A DNA stretch of 64,000 bases, from the NCBI GenBank assembly GCA_037176845.1, contig JAYKXP010000090.1:62001-126000 (forward strand), given 5' to 3'. Below the pieces are notes generated by a model. It worked only from the letters and a program-made list of their open reading frames with translations, was not told the DNA's origin and made no database searches. This document shows positions 12,201 to 24,069 of the stretch, in pieces. The translations under genes were made by a program, and so were the position numbers. Within the stretch, counting starts at the first letter, position 1; each line of letters begins with the position of its first letter. The stretch comes from Paramarasmius palmivorus (taxonomy: Eukaryota > Basidiomycota > Agaricomycetes > Agaricales > Marasmiaceae).

Positions 12201-12915
12201 GTCGCAGCAGCAGTCGCCGAACACACTAAAGAAGCAGAAGCCCGATTACAGAAGGAAGTTGAGGCGGCTGTTGAGAGGGGAAGGCTTGAAGTCACCTCGA
12301 AACTTCGACTCAAGGAAGCTCAAATGGTCCGGTATCAGGCTCATCTCAAAGCCTACGAGGTCAAGGTCGACGAATGGAAAAAGTCCGGCGCCATCCCTGC
12401 AGACACAAAGGTGGCACCTCCGAATGTCAAACCTGCAGGCGGAGCAGCAGCCGCATCGGCGGCAAATGCTCAATCCAGCACGCCCACAAAGGCCGCGAAC
12501 GCCCCTGCTCAACAAAACGCACAGTCTGCGACTGCTAAAACCGCACCACTTCCCCGAAAACCACCGGTTGGCGGGCAAGCAAACGTTAATGCATCAACGT
12601 CTTCTGCAGGTGAAGCTTCCACCTCAGGCGACAGGCGCAGTGCGCACACCACCTACAGGGGCAGTTGGTCGGGGACGGGGACGGGGCGGGGCACCTGGCC
12701 AACAACCTCAAACTGGTGCTCGAACTGTACCGCGTCCCCCCGGGCAACCATTGAGTGGTGGTGTTTCCATCATGGGTGCGGCAAAACGGCCTGCCCCTGA
12801 TGCGCCCAGTGGGGCAGAAGAGTCTTTGGCCAAGCGTATGAAACCGGCTGGCGGCTCCGGTCCTGTCGCGTTGAAAAGACCAGCACCTTCGGGGCAAACA
12901 CCTCCACAGTCGTGA
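6285..12915 (+). CDS. TPR/Mlp1-type nuclear-basket coiled-coil protein
   Basis: A very long coiled-coil protein of roughly 1,900-2,000 residues. It starts at MVETRSSNKKDGDDASG and is built almost entirely of Glu/Lys/Gln/Leu heptads, followed by an Ala/Pro/Gly-rich C-terminus with RGRGRGG and basic KRMK. The block VVAYLRKQKEIVDLQLEL near 10590-10650 resembles the conserved central region of nucleoprotein TPR and yeast Mlp1/Mlp2. These proteins form the nuclear basket of the pore and act in mRNA export, spindle checkpoint and chromatin tethering. At least ten short introns are visible. The frame is interrupted by single-base changes inside exons near 6606, 9316, 10358, 10706 and 12615. On each side the coiled-coil pattern resumes in another frame, so I treat these as sequence errors, not as separate genes. 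Confidence 0.85.
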
Positions 12916-13263
12916 TCTCTTGTGTCTTTCATTTAGCCTGTAATCTCTGTACACTGTATCCTTATTACGCATTGCTCTCTGTATACGTTACTCTTCATTT
13001 TGGGATAGTAATCAAAGTTTCCGCATGGATGTATCAGTACCAGGAATCAGGAATCAGGGTGCATCACGCACACGTGAGAGGACACGGAAGTCGTGCTTGA
13101 GAAAATTCGCGCGTTTGTATCGCCTTGTTGTGATTTCCCATTTGGTAACCTGGTTGAGTTTCAACCTCGTGTTCCAAGATCCCTGGACACTCCTCCCTTC
13201 CATCCCTCGTCTTCTCCCCTTCCTCCTCCCTTTGTTCCCTTTGTATTTGTATTCTTTTCAGCT
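12916..13263. promoter_or_regulatory. Promoter region of the kinase gene
   Basis: The stretch contains a strong pyrimidine tract at about 13188-13260 just before the ATG at 13264. CT-rich core promoters ahead of the start are usual in filamentous fungi. CACGTG near 13070 is a possible bHLH site. No gene is seen. Confidence 0.4.
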
Positions 13264-16200
13264 ATGGACCACGGCAGCTCTCGTGAAAAGTCAAGTGACG
13301 TTTTTTCGTTCGCTGACGACGAGGAGTTGACACACAGATTACGCTTCATTAAAGAGGTAGGTTCTCAAGTGATGTTGGTTGAACATGGTTCACAAGTATT
13401 GTCTTAGGTTGGATTTGGGAACTGGGGAAGTGTCTGGCAATGTGAGCCTAGGTCTATGGACGTGCTTGAGGATGGAGATGGCTTCGACAAGACCTTGCGA
13501 CGAACTTTTGCAGTCAAGCTAGTTCACCGACGTGGCGAAAAGCCTGAAGAGATTAAAACTAGTGCCGCTCGCGTCAAATCCCTGTGCGTTGACAATTTTC
13601 TTGCCGCTTGACCCGTGGATAATTTACTGTTTGCAGATGGAATGAAATGCGAATAATTCGCCAATTCAAGGCCGACCCACATCCATCTATCATTCCATTC
13701 TATTCCTTTCTGCTCACACCTTCATATGCTCTCGTCACCATGTAAGACCGCGACCACCCTATATTTTCCATCCAACGCGTTTTCAACTTCGTCCCCGTGA
13801 TGATGCTCGGCTAATTTCATTTTCACAGGGCTTATCATCCTGATCTCATAACTGTCCAAGTTGCTGAACCTTATGCTCGTTCATGGTTTCGCTTCTTACT
13901 TTCCGCTGTCGACTACCTCCACAAACGTGGTGTGGTCCACAATGACATAAAGTAAGCTATTTAGTTGTTCTTTTTCGTCACAGGTAACTAATTCATGCTT
14001 AGGCCAGCCAACATTCTAATGTCGGCCAAAGGTGTTCCAATACTCTGTGACTTTGGCTTTGCGGAAGCATACGACCTTGATTCGCCTTCTGCGTTTCACA
14101 GCCGTTGCTCATATGGTACTCCAGAAGTGGGTGCATTGCTAATTATTTGGTATGATGAATCTCATCCTTCCTCCTTCAGTACCTTTCACCAGAGCGAGCG
14201 CGTGGAATTCCTCATGACACCCGCAAGTCTGATGTCTGGTCCTTGGGTGTAACGTTCTTCGAGATCCTTATTGGCCGTACACCCTTCGAAGAATCGGACA
14301 AGGAGGAATGCTTGACGCAACAGGATCTGGAGAAGTACTGGTCACGTACAGTAGGTGTCCCATTTACCCGAAAGGAAGGCATTTAATCTTTTTCATTACC
14401 TTAGCTTCGAGGCAAATGGGTAGGAACTTGGAAGATGTCAAAAGGCGTGGAGCGACTGCTGAGACGGATGCTCGCTCCAAACGCCGATCTTCGTTGCACT
14501 GCAAGTGAAGCGATGAAGGATCCCTATTGGACAGCAGACGGCCAGTCAGGACACAGTCAGTTATGCAGTTGTCCCCCTTTTTTTCTGCACTGACAACATC
14601 TTCAGGGAGATCAGCAAGTTACACGTCGTCTATCGTGTTTGAGAAGGATATGTCCAAGCTATGGACACGTCTTCACCTTGGAGTTCGCCCGGCGACAGGA
14701 CAGGTGTTCATTCGCCATCGGGTTTACATTCACCGGAAGCAAGTGGATCCCATGGAAAGAGCAAGACCGTAACCAAGTCTAAATCCCAACCAAAGGTCAA
14801 CGCAGCTAAGGGTAGGTCTTTCACGAATCGATAACTTTCTCAATCATGCTGACACTGACCTCAGGCCCAGCAAAGAAACGTATTCCCATTGCTGTGGATT
14901 TGTCGCCTATCAAGGCATCACCCCCTACCACTCCAAGTGGACGTGTAACAAACCTGGTTTCTCTCAATTCAGATTCCAACGTCCGCAAACGCCAACCACT
15001 AGGAGCTGTAAACGGAGCTGCGCGAGGAAATGTCTCCAGCCCACGAATGGCAGCTCAATCTTCCATCGACGAGCTCGCTCGGAAACATAAGGGTCGCATG
15101 TTGAGCGACCTTGCGGGGCCCCCGAAGAAACGCAATGGAAAGGAGAACCACGTCAATCAACGAGTAAAAGATTGGGAACGAGAACGTGAAAGGCTCAGGG
15201 AGATGTCGAGGCTGGAGGAACTGGAAAAGGATACCGATAACGAAGCAGCCCAATCGGAACAAGAACAGAATAAACATCGGGGAAGAAGTAACAGAAGACG
15301 TCGCCAAGGCCGAAAGCAAGGAGAATACTCAAAGTCTGCCTCTTCATCCCAATACATCAAAGTTTTCGTTGCCCCACATCCCCACAAGCCCAATACGTCT
15401 ACCCTGTGTGTACCATCGTGACATTCACTATAGTCCCTATCTAACTCTGTCCAAGCCGTTATGATTTCGTCGTTCGCAGAACAGTCAGCAAGTCCCCCCG
15501 TTGAACGGAGGCGCTCGGGCCTTCTGACTCACAGAATACGGGCTTCTATCGGTAGGCACTCCTTTCTCCTGCTGAAGCCATTGCTTATCTTTGCGCCAGA
15601 CAAGACTCTTTCGACATTGGGCCACTTGGGGGGTGGACGGAACCAATCTGTTCGCGACCCAAGCACTGACCGACCAGATGATCTCGAGACCCGGTTCAGT
15701 CGCAGTGAAAGGGCTTCATGGGAAGACGAAGCTCTGGTTCGTGAAGGCAAGTTGTCCGGTCCCAGCGCTATTCATATCCTGACCACATTACAGCTAAATC
15801 GTCCCTGCCAGCGGTAAGGCAGGCAATACACAACGAACGTGTAGGAGCCGACAACCAAACTGACCGCTTGACATTGTGGATGCGGAATGTTGAGCGTGAG
15901 TCCAGACCATACGAGCTTATTGCGATTGCTCATTTAGTCTCCCGCAGAGGTCGTTGAAGAGGCCCGTGATTCCTTTTCGAACGGTCAAGCCACTACATTA
16001 CCGCCACTACCACTCCCTCCTGCCTCCAGGCAAGCATCACGTAGCAATCGCTCATCGCGACTACCTCGGCGCATAATGGCGGCCAGTGAGATATTCTCTG
16101 ACCAATCCATGTCTGTGGGCAATCAGACCTCTTTAGACCAATCCATGACATCGCCCGTCTCTCCAACGCCAGTCTCCCCAACGCCAAGTGTCAAGTGCAC

Positions 16201-17060
16201 TGAGTCACCCAAGCAAACGAAAGAGACTTTGCTCCCACAACCCCACGCTACGCCATCTAGGCAACGTCGAGCAACGGTCTCGACATTATCACCGGAACGT
16301 ATAACTTCCGATCCATTCGAACTCAATAATTCCCCGCGGAAAGAGAAGAGCAGGTCTCATGGAAATCTCTTGCAACGCCATATTGCACCCCCGTCTGAGC
16401 TTGAGGCAGCATTAAATCGAGGTACCTATCAACATTTCATGGTGTTATCACCTCGCTGATCCTTTCACAGAACCTGCCCCACTACCATCCCCACGTCTAT
16501 CTGCTGCTGTAGACCGGAATATATTTATTGCTCCTCCGGTCAGGAGCCGGGATGATGTTGACCATCTAGACACTCCCCCTCCAATCAGTAAATCCTTCGA
16601 TGAACTGACGTCCTCTCCATTGGTTGTCGAGCCGTACCCTCTCAGGAACTCTAGTGCGGCAAATCGACCTCTTCCGGATACACCCACCCAACGACGCATG
16701 GAAGGCGTCTACGATCGGTTCTTAATGGCCACTTCTGGTGTCAAGCGTGTTGGCAAAGGCTACCAGTCTGACAACAATGGGCCTCTACATAACACCGTTG
16801 GTCGTACCACGAATGCCCCGGCCAAGCATCGGGCATTCTACTCTACTCGGAAACCAATGCCTCCACCAGTCTCAAGCGATGATCAAAGACACGTAGTTTG
16901 CGTGGATGAACTTGGTGTCATGTCCTCGACACCAAACCCCGGGGCAGGACCAGACATGCTCAGAGATCCGAGCAACAACACTGTTGCAATGATGCGTCGT
17001 GCAATCAAGGCTATGGTTCCTGGCAAGACGGTGAACCGCCGACTCTCTCGATTGAGTTAA
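13264..17060 (+). CDS. Ser/Thr protein kinase with long Ser/Pro-rich tail
   Basis: The N-terminal part is a kinase domain split by several introns. It has a Gly-rich loop GFGNWGSVW, the Lys in FAVKLVHRR, the helix-C Glu in WNEMRIIRQF, a catalytic loop VVHNDIKPANIL, CDFGFAEAY, GTPEYLSPE and KSDVWSLGVTFFEIL. The domain ends with CTASEAMKDPYW near 14530. A tail of some 700 residues follows. It has a basic/charged stretch (KHKGRMLSDLAGPPKKRNGKE), many SP/TP sites, and a conserved-looking end with GKTVNRRLSRLS. The catalytic loop reads HND in place of HRD, so the catalytic Asp is kept but the Arg that contacts the activation loop is missing. A frame break lies near 15272 in the tail. I cannot assign it to a named kinase; an uncharacterised basidiomycete kinase is the safest call. 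Confidence 0.85.
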
Positions 17061-17930
17061 TCTGTATATATACCATTTCCCTTCATCCTGTCTCTTCCTA
17101 TACATATCTATGTTCATCTCGTCTCTTCCCTTGCATCTTTTCCTTACATATTCAACACAAGTCACATTTGCATCTTCACACTTATCTTTATGACCTACAC
17201 ATTTTCCCTTGGACGCATCACCGTCGAATGGTTCCGGTCTAAACCGCCCACACGTTCTTTTTGCACGTTCCTCCTTTGGCATTCCCTGTCTATAACCTTG
17301 CTTTTCCATTGCTCGTCGCTTTGCTATCGAATCTCACGCTACTAGTTGTCTTATCTTCTTTACGGTTATAACGAATCTCCTCATGCTGCGTACGGTTTTT
17401 TTGCTTTACGAACACTTTGTAATGCTGTTGTTCTGCAATGCTCTAGTTTTCCTCGTTACCTCCACGCCTATGAAAAGGTTCATGATCTTATGCTCTCATT
17501 CGTTGGAAGAGGTGAAGTAATGAGCTTGGTCGTACAAGAGAGTGGTCTACTGCGAAGAAGCTGCAATTGGCCACACGTGCGTGGGGAAGTTGACTGCGGA
17601 TAGGTGCTGCGGAATGTGAACTAGGCGAACAGCAACGGTTTCGCATCTTTCTGCCTCTCCCTTTCACACAGCTGCAAAGCGCTACGGGCATCTCTGAAAC
17701 TAGGGCTGAAGACTTCGCACAGGCTGTGTTGGTGTTTTACGGGAAGAGATGGGCAGCTATCACGGTCACTTGGTGCCGCCGCAGTATAGGATGGATTGAT
17801 TAAATCGGGAGAATTCCAGGCTGGGAGTCGGACAGTAGCGAGGTGGTTTCTGGCCATGGGATAGTTGGAAACAATATGGAAGATTTCTAGATGATATGGT
17901 GCGTCCTCGTGTATCCAAACCTTCTATCTA
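17061..17930. other. Intergenic stretch, no supported gene
   Basis: It begins with an AT/CT-rich segment typical of a 3' end (17061-17350). Short frames at 17346-17603 and on the reverse strand have no protein character that I can defend. Confidence 0.45.
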
Positions 17931-18890
17931 TATGTTGACATCATTGGAAGACAGTCCACCTTGTCCACTACCACCAGTCGAGTCGGCGAATACCATACTG
18001 AACTTGGTCAACACGGTCTGCTAAAGAAAAACATTCATCTCCATCGACCAGGTGCCGGTCGATGGAATACGGCTTATCGCTAGGAAACGGTCAGCAGATG
18101 CGTAAATTTCCCATCGAACCACGAAGAGATACCTCAGAAATCAAGAATCCAGGAGGATGTATTTCGAGAAGCAGTCTCAACGGGAGATCCATTTTACCGT
18201 CGTGGGCAAGCGAGCGATATCGAATTGCTTCCTTGATATATGAGCTGATACACTGTTCACTAGTCGGGAGGCCGCGGGGTGATTCCTGGGTAACCCAAAG
18301 CAGAGTCAGACTTGATGTAGATGGCGTCTAGGTGACAATTTGCAAGGCAACAATTTATATTGACATCACAGAACCTTCCCGTTTCTCAAGATCCAAACCT
18401 GAGAAAGTACCTCGAATTTATTGCTCTCGGACTCAGGAACGGATCCTTGAAAAACTTGAAGCCTAGGATGTTCACGGTTGTGTCGTGTTGCTCGATAGAT
18501 ATTCTTGTATCATTGGAGTAGTCATGCTAATTAGTTTCCCAAAATTTCATTAGAGTTTGAGAGCTTGACCTGAGCGCTAAACAAACTTTGTGGGTCCAGG
18601 AACGCTTGAAGGACATAGTTAACAATACCGTTCGAGATGAGTTTCTGCAACCTAGTGCTCGAGAAAGTTCACCCGCGCTGTTCGGGGAGGGTCAGTTGCC
18701 ATTACCAGCAATGCCAAGCCCAATGGCAGCAATGGCAGGAACTGTGTGACATCACGGGATCCATCCCGACTTTCTTCCTGCCCCCATCTCCGGCCCTAGT
18801 CTGCTCATTGGCATTGGGATGCCAATCTCTATAGGGAACGTCAATACTCTCAAGGCTTTGTCGATATTAGAGTTGGTAATTCATGGTACG
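17930..18890 (+). other. Coding-like segments, possible unrecognised gene
   Basis: Several consecutive plus-strand segments look translated but do not join into a confident model. Examples are SRIQEDVFREAVSTGDPFYR near 18150-18210, NLRKYLEFIALGLRNGSLKN near 18395-18460, TLWVQERLKDIVNNTVRDEF near 18585-18645, and ALFGEGQLPLPAMPSPMAAM after it. Possible intron borders lie between them. I recognise no family. Frame breaks like those in neighbouring genes could hide a real multi-exon gene, or these may be remains of one. No start codon is chosen. Confidence 0.3.
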
Positions 18891-19023
18891 AGATACTCAG
18901 TTTTCTATATCAATCATTTCGCTGATTTGGTTCGCAAAATTTCTTTTATCACCAAACCGGATTTGTCCTCGATATTCTGTGCCCTTCTCCTCGAAACACT
19001 TTGGAAACAATGTCTTTTGACTG

Positions 19024-20407
19024 ATGAATACGACGACGACACACAATGCTCACCCCATAGTCCTCTGCCTCCTCATTTCAATCGTAGCAATTGCACTGGC
19101 CAGCAACTCTCTCTACGTTACGGAATCCCATTATGATGACATTTTCGACTTCACGCCGCTGGTGTTGGCTATAGCAGGCCTAACATTCATGTTGCTGACG
19201 ATTTCGTGCGTGTCTTGCAGGCCTTGATGTCTTTCATTAGCTGACGTCTGGGCATATTGGATTTTTCTTGGCACCATTGGATTGCTGTTAAACATTATTC
19301 ATTTGGTTCTCAACATGTCAGAATGATACTCACGATCTTCCTCCGACAGCCATTTCTTACCCGAATCTGCGTGGAGTTGGTATGGTCCGGATTTCTCTGG
19401 GTATGCTGGTTTGCAACTGCAGGATATGTTACTTGGAGTAAAAGGTGTCCATTTATGATTCTACGTCGTGCGTATTCTCGGTTCCTTTATCGTTGGTATG
19501 GCGGCTCATGTTACACACCCTTCATTTAGCGTATGAGAATGGTGCCGACCCGTTCTGTGAAGTCCATCCAGCTCTAAACGGCTTATCTTTCGTGATAGCT
19601 CTATTATGTGCGTTTCTATCTCTCTCTTTTCTTTCCACTCACCTTTTAATGAGCCTTTCCAAAGTGCTAGGACATTGGACAGTCCTTCTTATCGTCGGAC
19701 ATCATTTTTCATCAGGTGGACAGAGGACATGGAATATGTCTCTGAAAGAATTAGCACTACGAGCACCCTCAGCCACTTCGTCCCGAACAGGCTTCCAAGA
19801 GACACCAAAGTTCGAATACGAGCAGCCCATGGCATTTGTTCCTCCTGCATACGCAGCTTCCATATCACCCTCTGCTGTCCCACCATCGGTACCCCGCATC
19901 ATGACAGAAGCGTCCGTACGCTCCTACCAAAGTGACCGATTGGCTGTGAACTCGCAGGTCTCATCATCACCTACTATGGTGGCATATCCACCTACTGTTT
20001 ATCAATCCCATACGAACAATCCAGTTCATCTATCTGCTGCAGATGCGGACATAGACCCACCGCCCCCGTCAATAACACCACCACCTCCGCACTCTCCCCC
20101 AGGCTCGGAACTCCCGCCTATGTCCCGCTCCCCATCGTACACTGAAACGGCCCCACCTTTACCGTTGATACCAGCAATGACAACGTCATCAACTCCGTCA
20201 CCTCCTCATTCCCCATCATCTCCCAATGGACTATCCTTACCGCGGACAAATACCATCACCACGACGACCTCAGAATCACGACACCTCATGCCTGATTATC
20301 ATCTCGAGTATGATCTCGAGCCTCCGCCAGAGGCATACCACAATCCGTACACGAATCAACCAGGACCCGGAAGTGGAACTCCTATTTATGCGTGGTCGGA
20401 GCGCTAA
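19024..20407 (+). CDS. Multi-pass membrane protein with proline-rich cytosolic tail
   Basis: The start chosen is the ATG of MNTTTTHNAHPIVLCLL; another Met lies just downstream at 19042 in another frame. Hydrophobic segments follow in order: IVLCLLISIVAIALAS, PLVLAIAGLTFMLLTIS, YWIFLGTIGLLLNIIHLVL, VELVWSGFLWVCWFATAG and LSFVIALLCAFLSLSFL. The protein then continues as a hydrophilic tail of about 240 residues rich in Pro, Ser and Tyr, ending PGSGTPIYAWSER. This arrangement resembles the MARVEL-like 4-TM proteins common in basidiomycetes, but no diagnostic motif is present and I leave it unassigned. The join between the second and third segments (near 19205-19240) does not keep the frame with the obvious splice sites, so an indel or an unusual splice is likely there. 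Confidence 0.65.
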
Positions 20408-20795
20408 GTTATGTGCGCTTTAAAAGGTCTGCTTATAGCTGACCCATGCCAGGTTAGGCAGTTGGCTGATAGCCATCTCTCACACTAACCCTGCACATGT
20501 ACTTTCTACATTTAGCCTCAGACTAATCCAGACAGTGTATATCACCATTCATCTCCCCATGTGTATTATAACTATACATATTGATTCATATACGCATTCG
20601 CTTTGGGATCCCCGGCGACTCTTCCGAACTCCGAAGAAACTTGCTCACTTCTGGTAACCCCGGCTATCCCGGTTCAGCGCTGGGATGACCTGAAACTTTA
20701 GTTCTTAGCAATCCTCATTCGTATGAGGCCGACGATGGCACCATAAAACGTAGTACTGCCGCTCTCCATTCTGATTCTTAGGAAACTGGACCAGT
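20408..20795. other. Intergenic stretch between membrane protein and SDR genes
   Basis: It holds the 3' end of the upstream gene and the promoter of the first dehydrogenase. No gene or clear motif is seen. Confidence 0.45.
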
Positions 20796-21742
20796 ATGAC
20801 CCCGCCGAATATTTTTATCATAGGCGCAGGTCCACAGATCGCTACAGCCGGTGCGTTTCATGTAGTATTCTAGTTCAACGAATCTCATCGTTCTTACAGT
20901 GGCAAAGATATTTGCATCCAACGGTTTCTCGATCGGCCTATCCTCGCGATCCCAGGCCAACCTACAGAAATACAAGGCCCTCTTACCCGAAGGAACCAAG
21001 GTCGCTCTTGCGGTATCTGACGCTGACGATCCTCCTTCTTGTGTCAAGGGTACGTCGTCTACTAGGCTATACCTACCGCCATGTTCTCTACATAGCATAA
21101 CATTCTGCCCTCAGCTCTCGACAGCCTCAAAAATGATTTGGGAGCCCCTTCGGTTGTTGTATGGAACGCAGGGAGTCTTCCCATTTCGTTTCCGACGAAG
21201 AACCTTGTGGAGATGACGATTGAGGATATGGAACGACATATGCGGCTGAACGTCGTCGCCGGGTGAGAATGCGACTTTGCTATCATTCTCAAGATGGATT
21301 TAACAGAGCGGACTAGATTTGCAGTTGTGCAGTGGGGTGTGAAGAATGTTGTTCCTGACCCTGAAGGACGATCTCTGGTACTTGTTCCACTTCTTTTCTA
21401 ACCAGAAATCATGACACTGTAACACTCACAGGTGTTTATCACCGGAGGTGCGCTAGCTCTTCAACCTTTAGCAGGTCTCTCGGGTTTATCTGCAGGCAAG
21501 GCGGGATTATTGAACCTAGCTAAAGCATTCCGCGTAGAAGTATCAGGTAAGATCGCGTTCTTCCTTGGGTTCAAATTATTCAAGGTGCCACAACAGATAT
21601 CCGAGTCGCAACAGTGATGGTAAGCGGAAGAGTGGACGAGCCCAATGGAGATCCCTTCCTTTCTTCGCCTGTAATTGCAGAGGAATATTGGAAGCTGTAT
21701 ACCCAGAAGAAGGAGGACTGGACTTACGAAGTTGTGCACTAG
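20796..21742 (+). CDS. Atypical short-chain dehydrogenase, copy A
   Basis: The protein starts MTPPNIFIIGAGPQIATA and shows a Rossmann fold. A GAGPQIA loop binds the dinucleotide, SSRS after the second strand suggests NADP(H), and VVVWNAGSL stands for the NNAG block. ITGGALALQP is the strand that usually carries the catalytic Ser. In the helix that normally holds Tyr-x-x-x-Lys the sequence is GLSAGKAGLLNLAKAF: the Lys is present but the Tyr is replaced by Leu. The C-terminus ends EEYWKLYTQKKEDWTYEVVH. Five short introns can be joined without a frame break. The substrate is unknown, and the missing Tyr casts doubt on classical oxidoreductase chemistry. The next gene is a tandem copy. Confidence 0.85.
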
Positions 21743-21884
21743 ATATCGAAAATATATATAGTGGTCATGATTTGGGCGCTTGTTAGGCGCTTCCACGGGT
21801 GTTAGTGGGGAGCAAGACTTAGAAAGCATGCCATGATGCGAGGCTTCTGCTTCGTCAGCTTAGAATTCGCTCTTTGTCACCATC

Positions 21885-22829
21885 ATGACCCAACCAAGTA
21901 TCTTTATTGTGGGTGCAGGCCCACAGATTGCTACAGCTGGTACCATCCATCTCAATTAGCCGTGTCTATTGATGTTCTGATCCACTCCAGTCGCAAAGCT
22001 CTTCGCATCTCATGGTTTCTCTGTCGGGCTATCATCGCGCTCTCAGGCCAACCTGGAGAAATATAAGTCACTATTTCCCGAAGGAACCAAGGCCGCACTG
22101 GCAGTGGCCGATGCTAGTGACCCTCACTCTTGTGTCAAAGGTGAGCACTTCCTATATATCATCCCGGGAGCTCGGACTTAACTTTAGCGCTCACATAGCT
22201 CTGGATAGCCTGAAATCTGACTTAGGAGCTCCCTCAGTCGTCGTATGGAACGCAGGAAGCCTTTCCATCTCCCGGCCGCTTAAGAATCTTGTGGACATGA
22301 CAATTGAGGACATGGATCAGCACATGCGCATGAATGTCGTATCTGGGTGCGGTGTTCGGGTACTTATTTGGCACGAGTAACGCTGACTTTGAGAGTAGGT
22401 TTGCAGTTGTGCAATGGGGAGTGAAGAACGTTGTACCTGACCCTGAAGGACGATCTGCAGTATGCTTTCGACACCATCCATCGTTGCGCTATACTGACGA
22501 CATATTATGCAAGGTTTTCATCACCGGAGGAGGTCTTTCTCTTCAGCCCAGAGCAGGTCTATCAGGGTTAGCTGCTGGAAAAGCGGCGCTTTTGAACCTC
22601 GCGAAGGCGTTCCGGGTAGAGGTGCCTGGGAAGTATCTTGCATTCTCAGCCCCACTGAATTCCCAGCTAATGGAGTATAACAGACGTTCATGTAGCCACT
22701 GTTATCGTATGTGGGTTCGTCGACCAGCCTCAGGGTGACCCTTACTATGCGTCGCCCGAGATCGCTAAGGAGTATTGGCAGCTGTACATCCAGAAGAAGG
22801 ACGAGTGGAAGTTCGAGGTGGAGCATTAA
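21885..22829 (+). CDS. Atypical short-chain dehydrogenase, copy B (tandem paralogue)
   Basis: It starts MTQPSIFIVGAGPQIATA, 143 bases after copy A, in the same direction. Domain order and intron positions match copy A, and the protein is closely similar throughout: SSRSQANLEKYKSLFPEG, APSVVVWNAGSL, VVQWGVKNVVPDPEG, FITGGGLSLQPRAGL, and a C-terminus EYWQLYIQKKDEWKFEVEH. The helix that should carry Tyr-x-x-x-Lys reads GLAAGKAALLNLAKAF, again Leu in place of Tyr. Both copies therefore share the same departure from the family, which argues that it is ancestral and tolerated, not a recent lesion. Cofactor type (NADP) and function are inferred only from the fold. Confidence 0.85.
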
Positions 22830-22966
22830 GAAAGACAAATGTATCGTGTATTCAGGAAAACGACTGTTGTAATTCATTGTTGCCTTTGATCAGGATGAGA
22901 CAACCAGTTAGTACACGCGAAAGTGTCCATGAACAGTGTTCTCAAGCTCCGTCTTTACGAGATGGT

Positions 22967-23887
22967 CTAAGACGAGGGTTCCTTCACCTTCTCGTCGAGA
23001 CCTTTTGGGGATTCCTTTCCCTAAGCCGTGTGTTAGAGTATTGCGGGCAAATATCATACCAGACATACCACAGAAGCAGACCTGGCTTCACCCATGTCAG
23101 TTGGGCCGGGGTCAGATTTAGCGCCAGCTGGTTCGGGAGATTCGGCCTAGATAGTCAGTCAGTTACGAAGACAATGCATGTATTTTCACGTTACGCACGG
23201 GTTTCTTCTCGTCTGTTGTCTTCTTGGGCTCTTCCTTCTGCTCTTCAGATTTCTCGTCGGTCTTCTCTTCGGGCTTGTCCTCCTTAGCCTCAGTGGGAGC
23301 CTGCTAAGTCTGAGTCTACATCCAAACACGAGGGAAAGAGACATACAGCGTCAGATTTAGGAGCATCCTCAGCCTACATTACACGTATTATTAGGTCCCA
23401 AAGAACATGACAGAGAGTACAAAACACCCACCACAGCCTTTGCAACGGATCCCGACACGTCTGCCTCGGTTCCCTCGTCATCCTTCATAGGCAGAGGAGC
23501 GTGGCTCTGCGATTCATGGTGGTCGTGTTTACCATGGGGTTTGTGTGGTGCAGTCTTTCTTGAACCGGGAGAGACGAGATATAGGAACTGAACGATGAAG
23601 TCGACCGGTTGAATGTTCGGAATTTGACCTCGATCAACTACAGGGTACTCACAGCAGGCCCAAAAACAACGGCAGAACCAATCTATGCGTAAAATGAGAG
23701 TGACTCTGTAATAAGATACTTCGAAGGAAGAAAGCGAGGTGCTTACAATCCAAGGCATATCAGACCCCTTCTTGACTTCGTGAGCAGTCGAGCTCATTCC
23801 TCTTCTTCCTGCATGCTGAGCACGGAAAGCTGGTCGAGCAGAAGAGCGCAGAGATGAGAAGAATTGTCGAGCAGCACGCGAAGCCAT
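22967..23887 (-). CDS. Probable mitochondrial protein with acidic, Lys-rich tail
   Basis: On the minus strand the protein begins MASRAARQFFSSLRSSARP, an Arg/Ser-rich amphipathic presequence typical of mitochondrial import. One hydrophobic segment (about GSAVVFGPA joined to FLYLVSPG across an intron) follows KKGSDMPW. The rest is highly charged: HGKHDHHESQSHAPLP, then Glu/Lys repeats such as EEKTDEKSEEQKEEPKKTT, ending ESPKGLDEKVKEPSS. Up to six exons are needed, and the 3' ones are the least sure. I expect a single-pass inner-membrane protein with a soluble low-complexity domain, but I do not know its function. It is convergent with the second SDR gene, whose end lies 138 bases away. Confidence 0.65.
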
Positions 23888-24069
23888 TGGAAGGATATTG
23901 GGGAACGAGCTAGTGGAAGGTTTTCAAGTTCAACCACGGCAAAACGGGAACGACCGGGCAAGCGTCTTTGATGACGTAGAAAGGGTAGAAATCCATTTGG
24001 CAATATTGCCGCAATATGACACTGAGGCAAGTATCTGCGTTTGCTACAATCTCGAAATCTATAGAAGCT

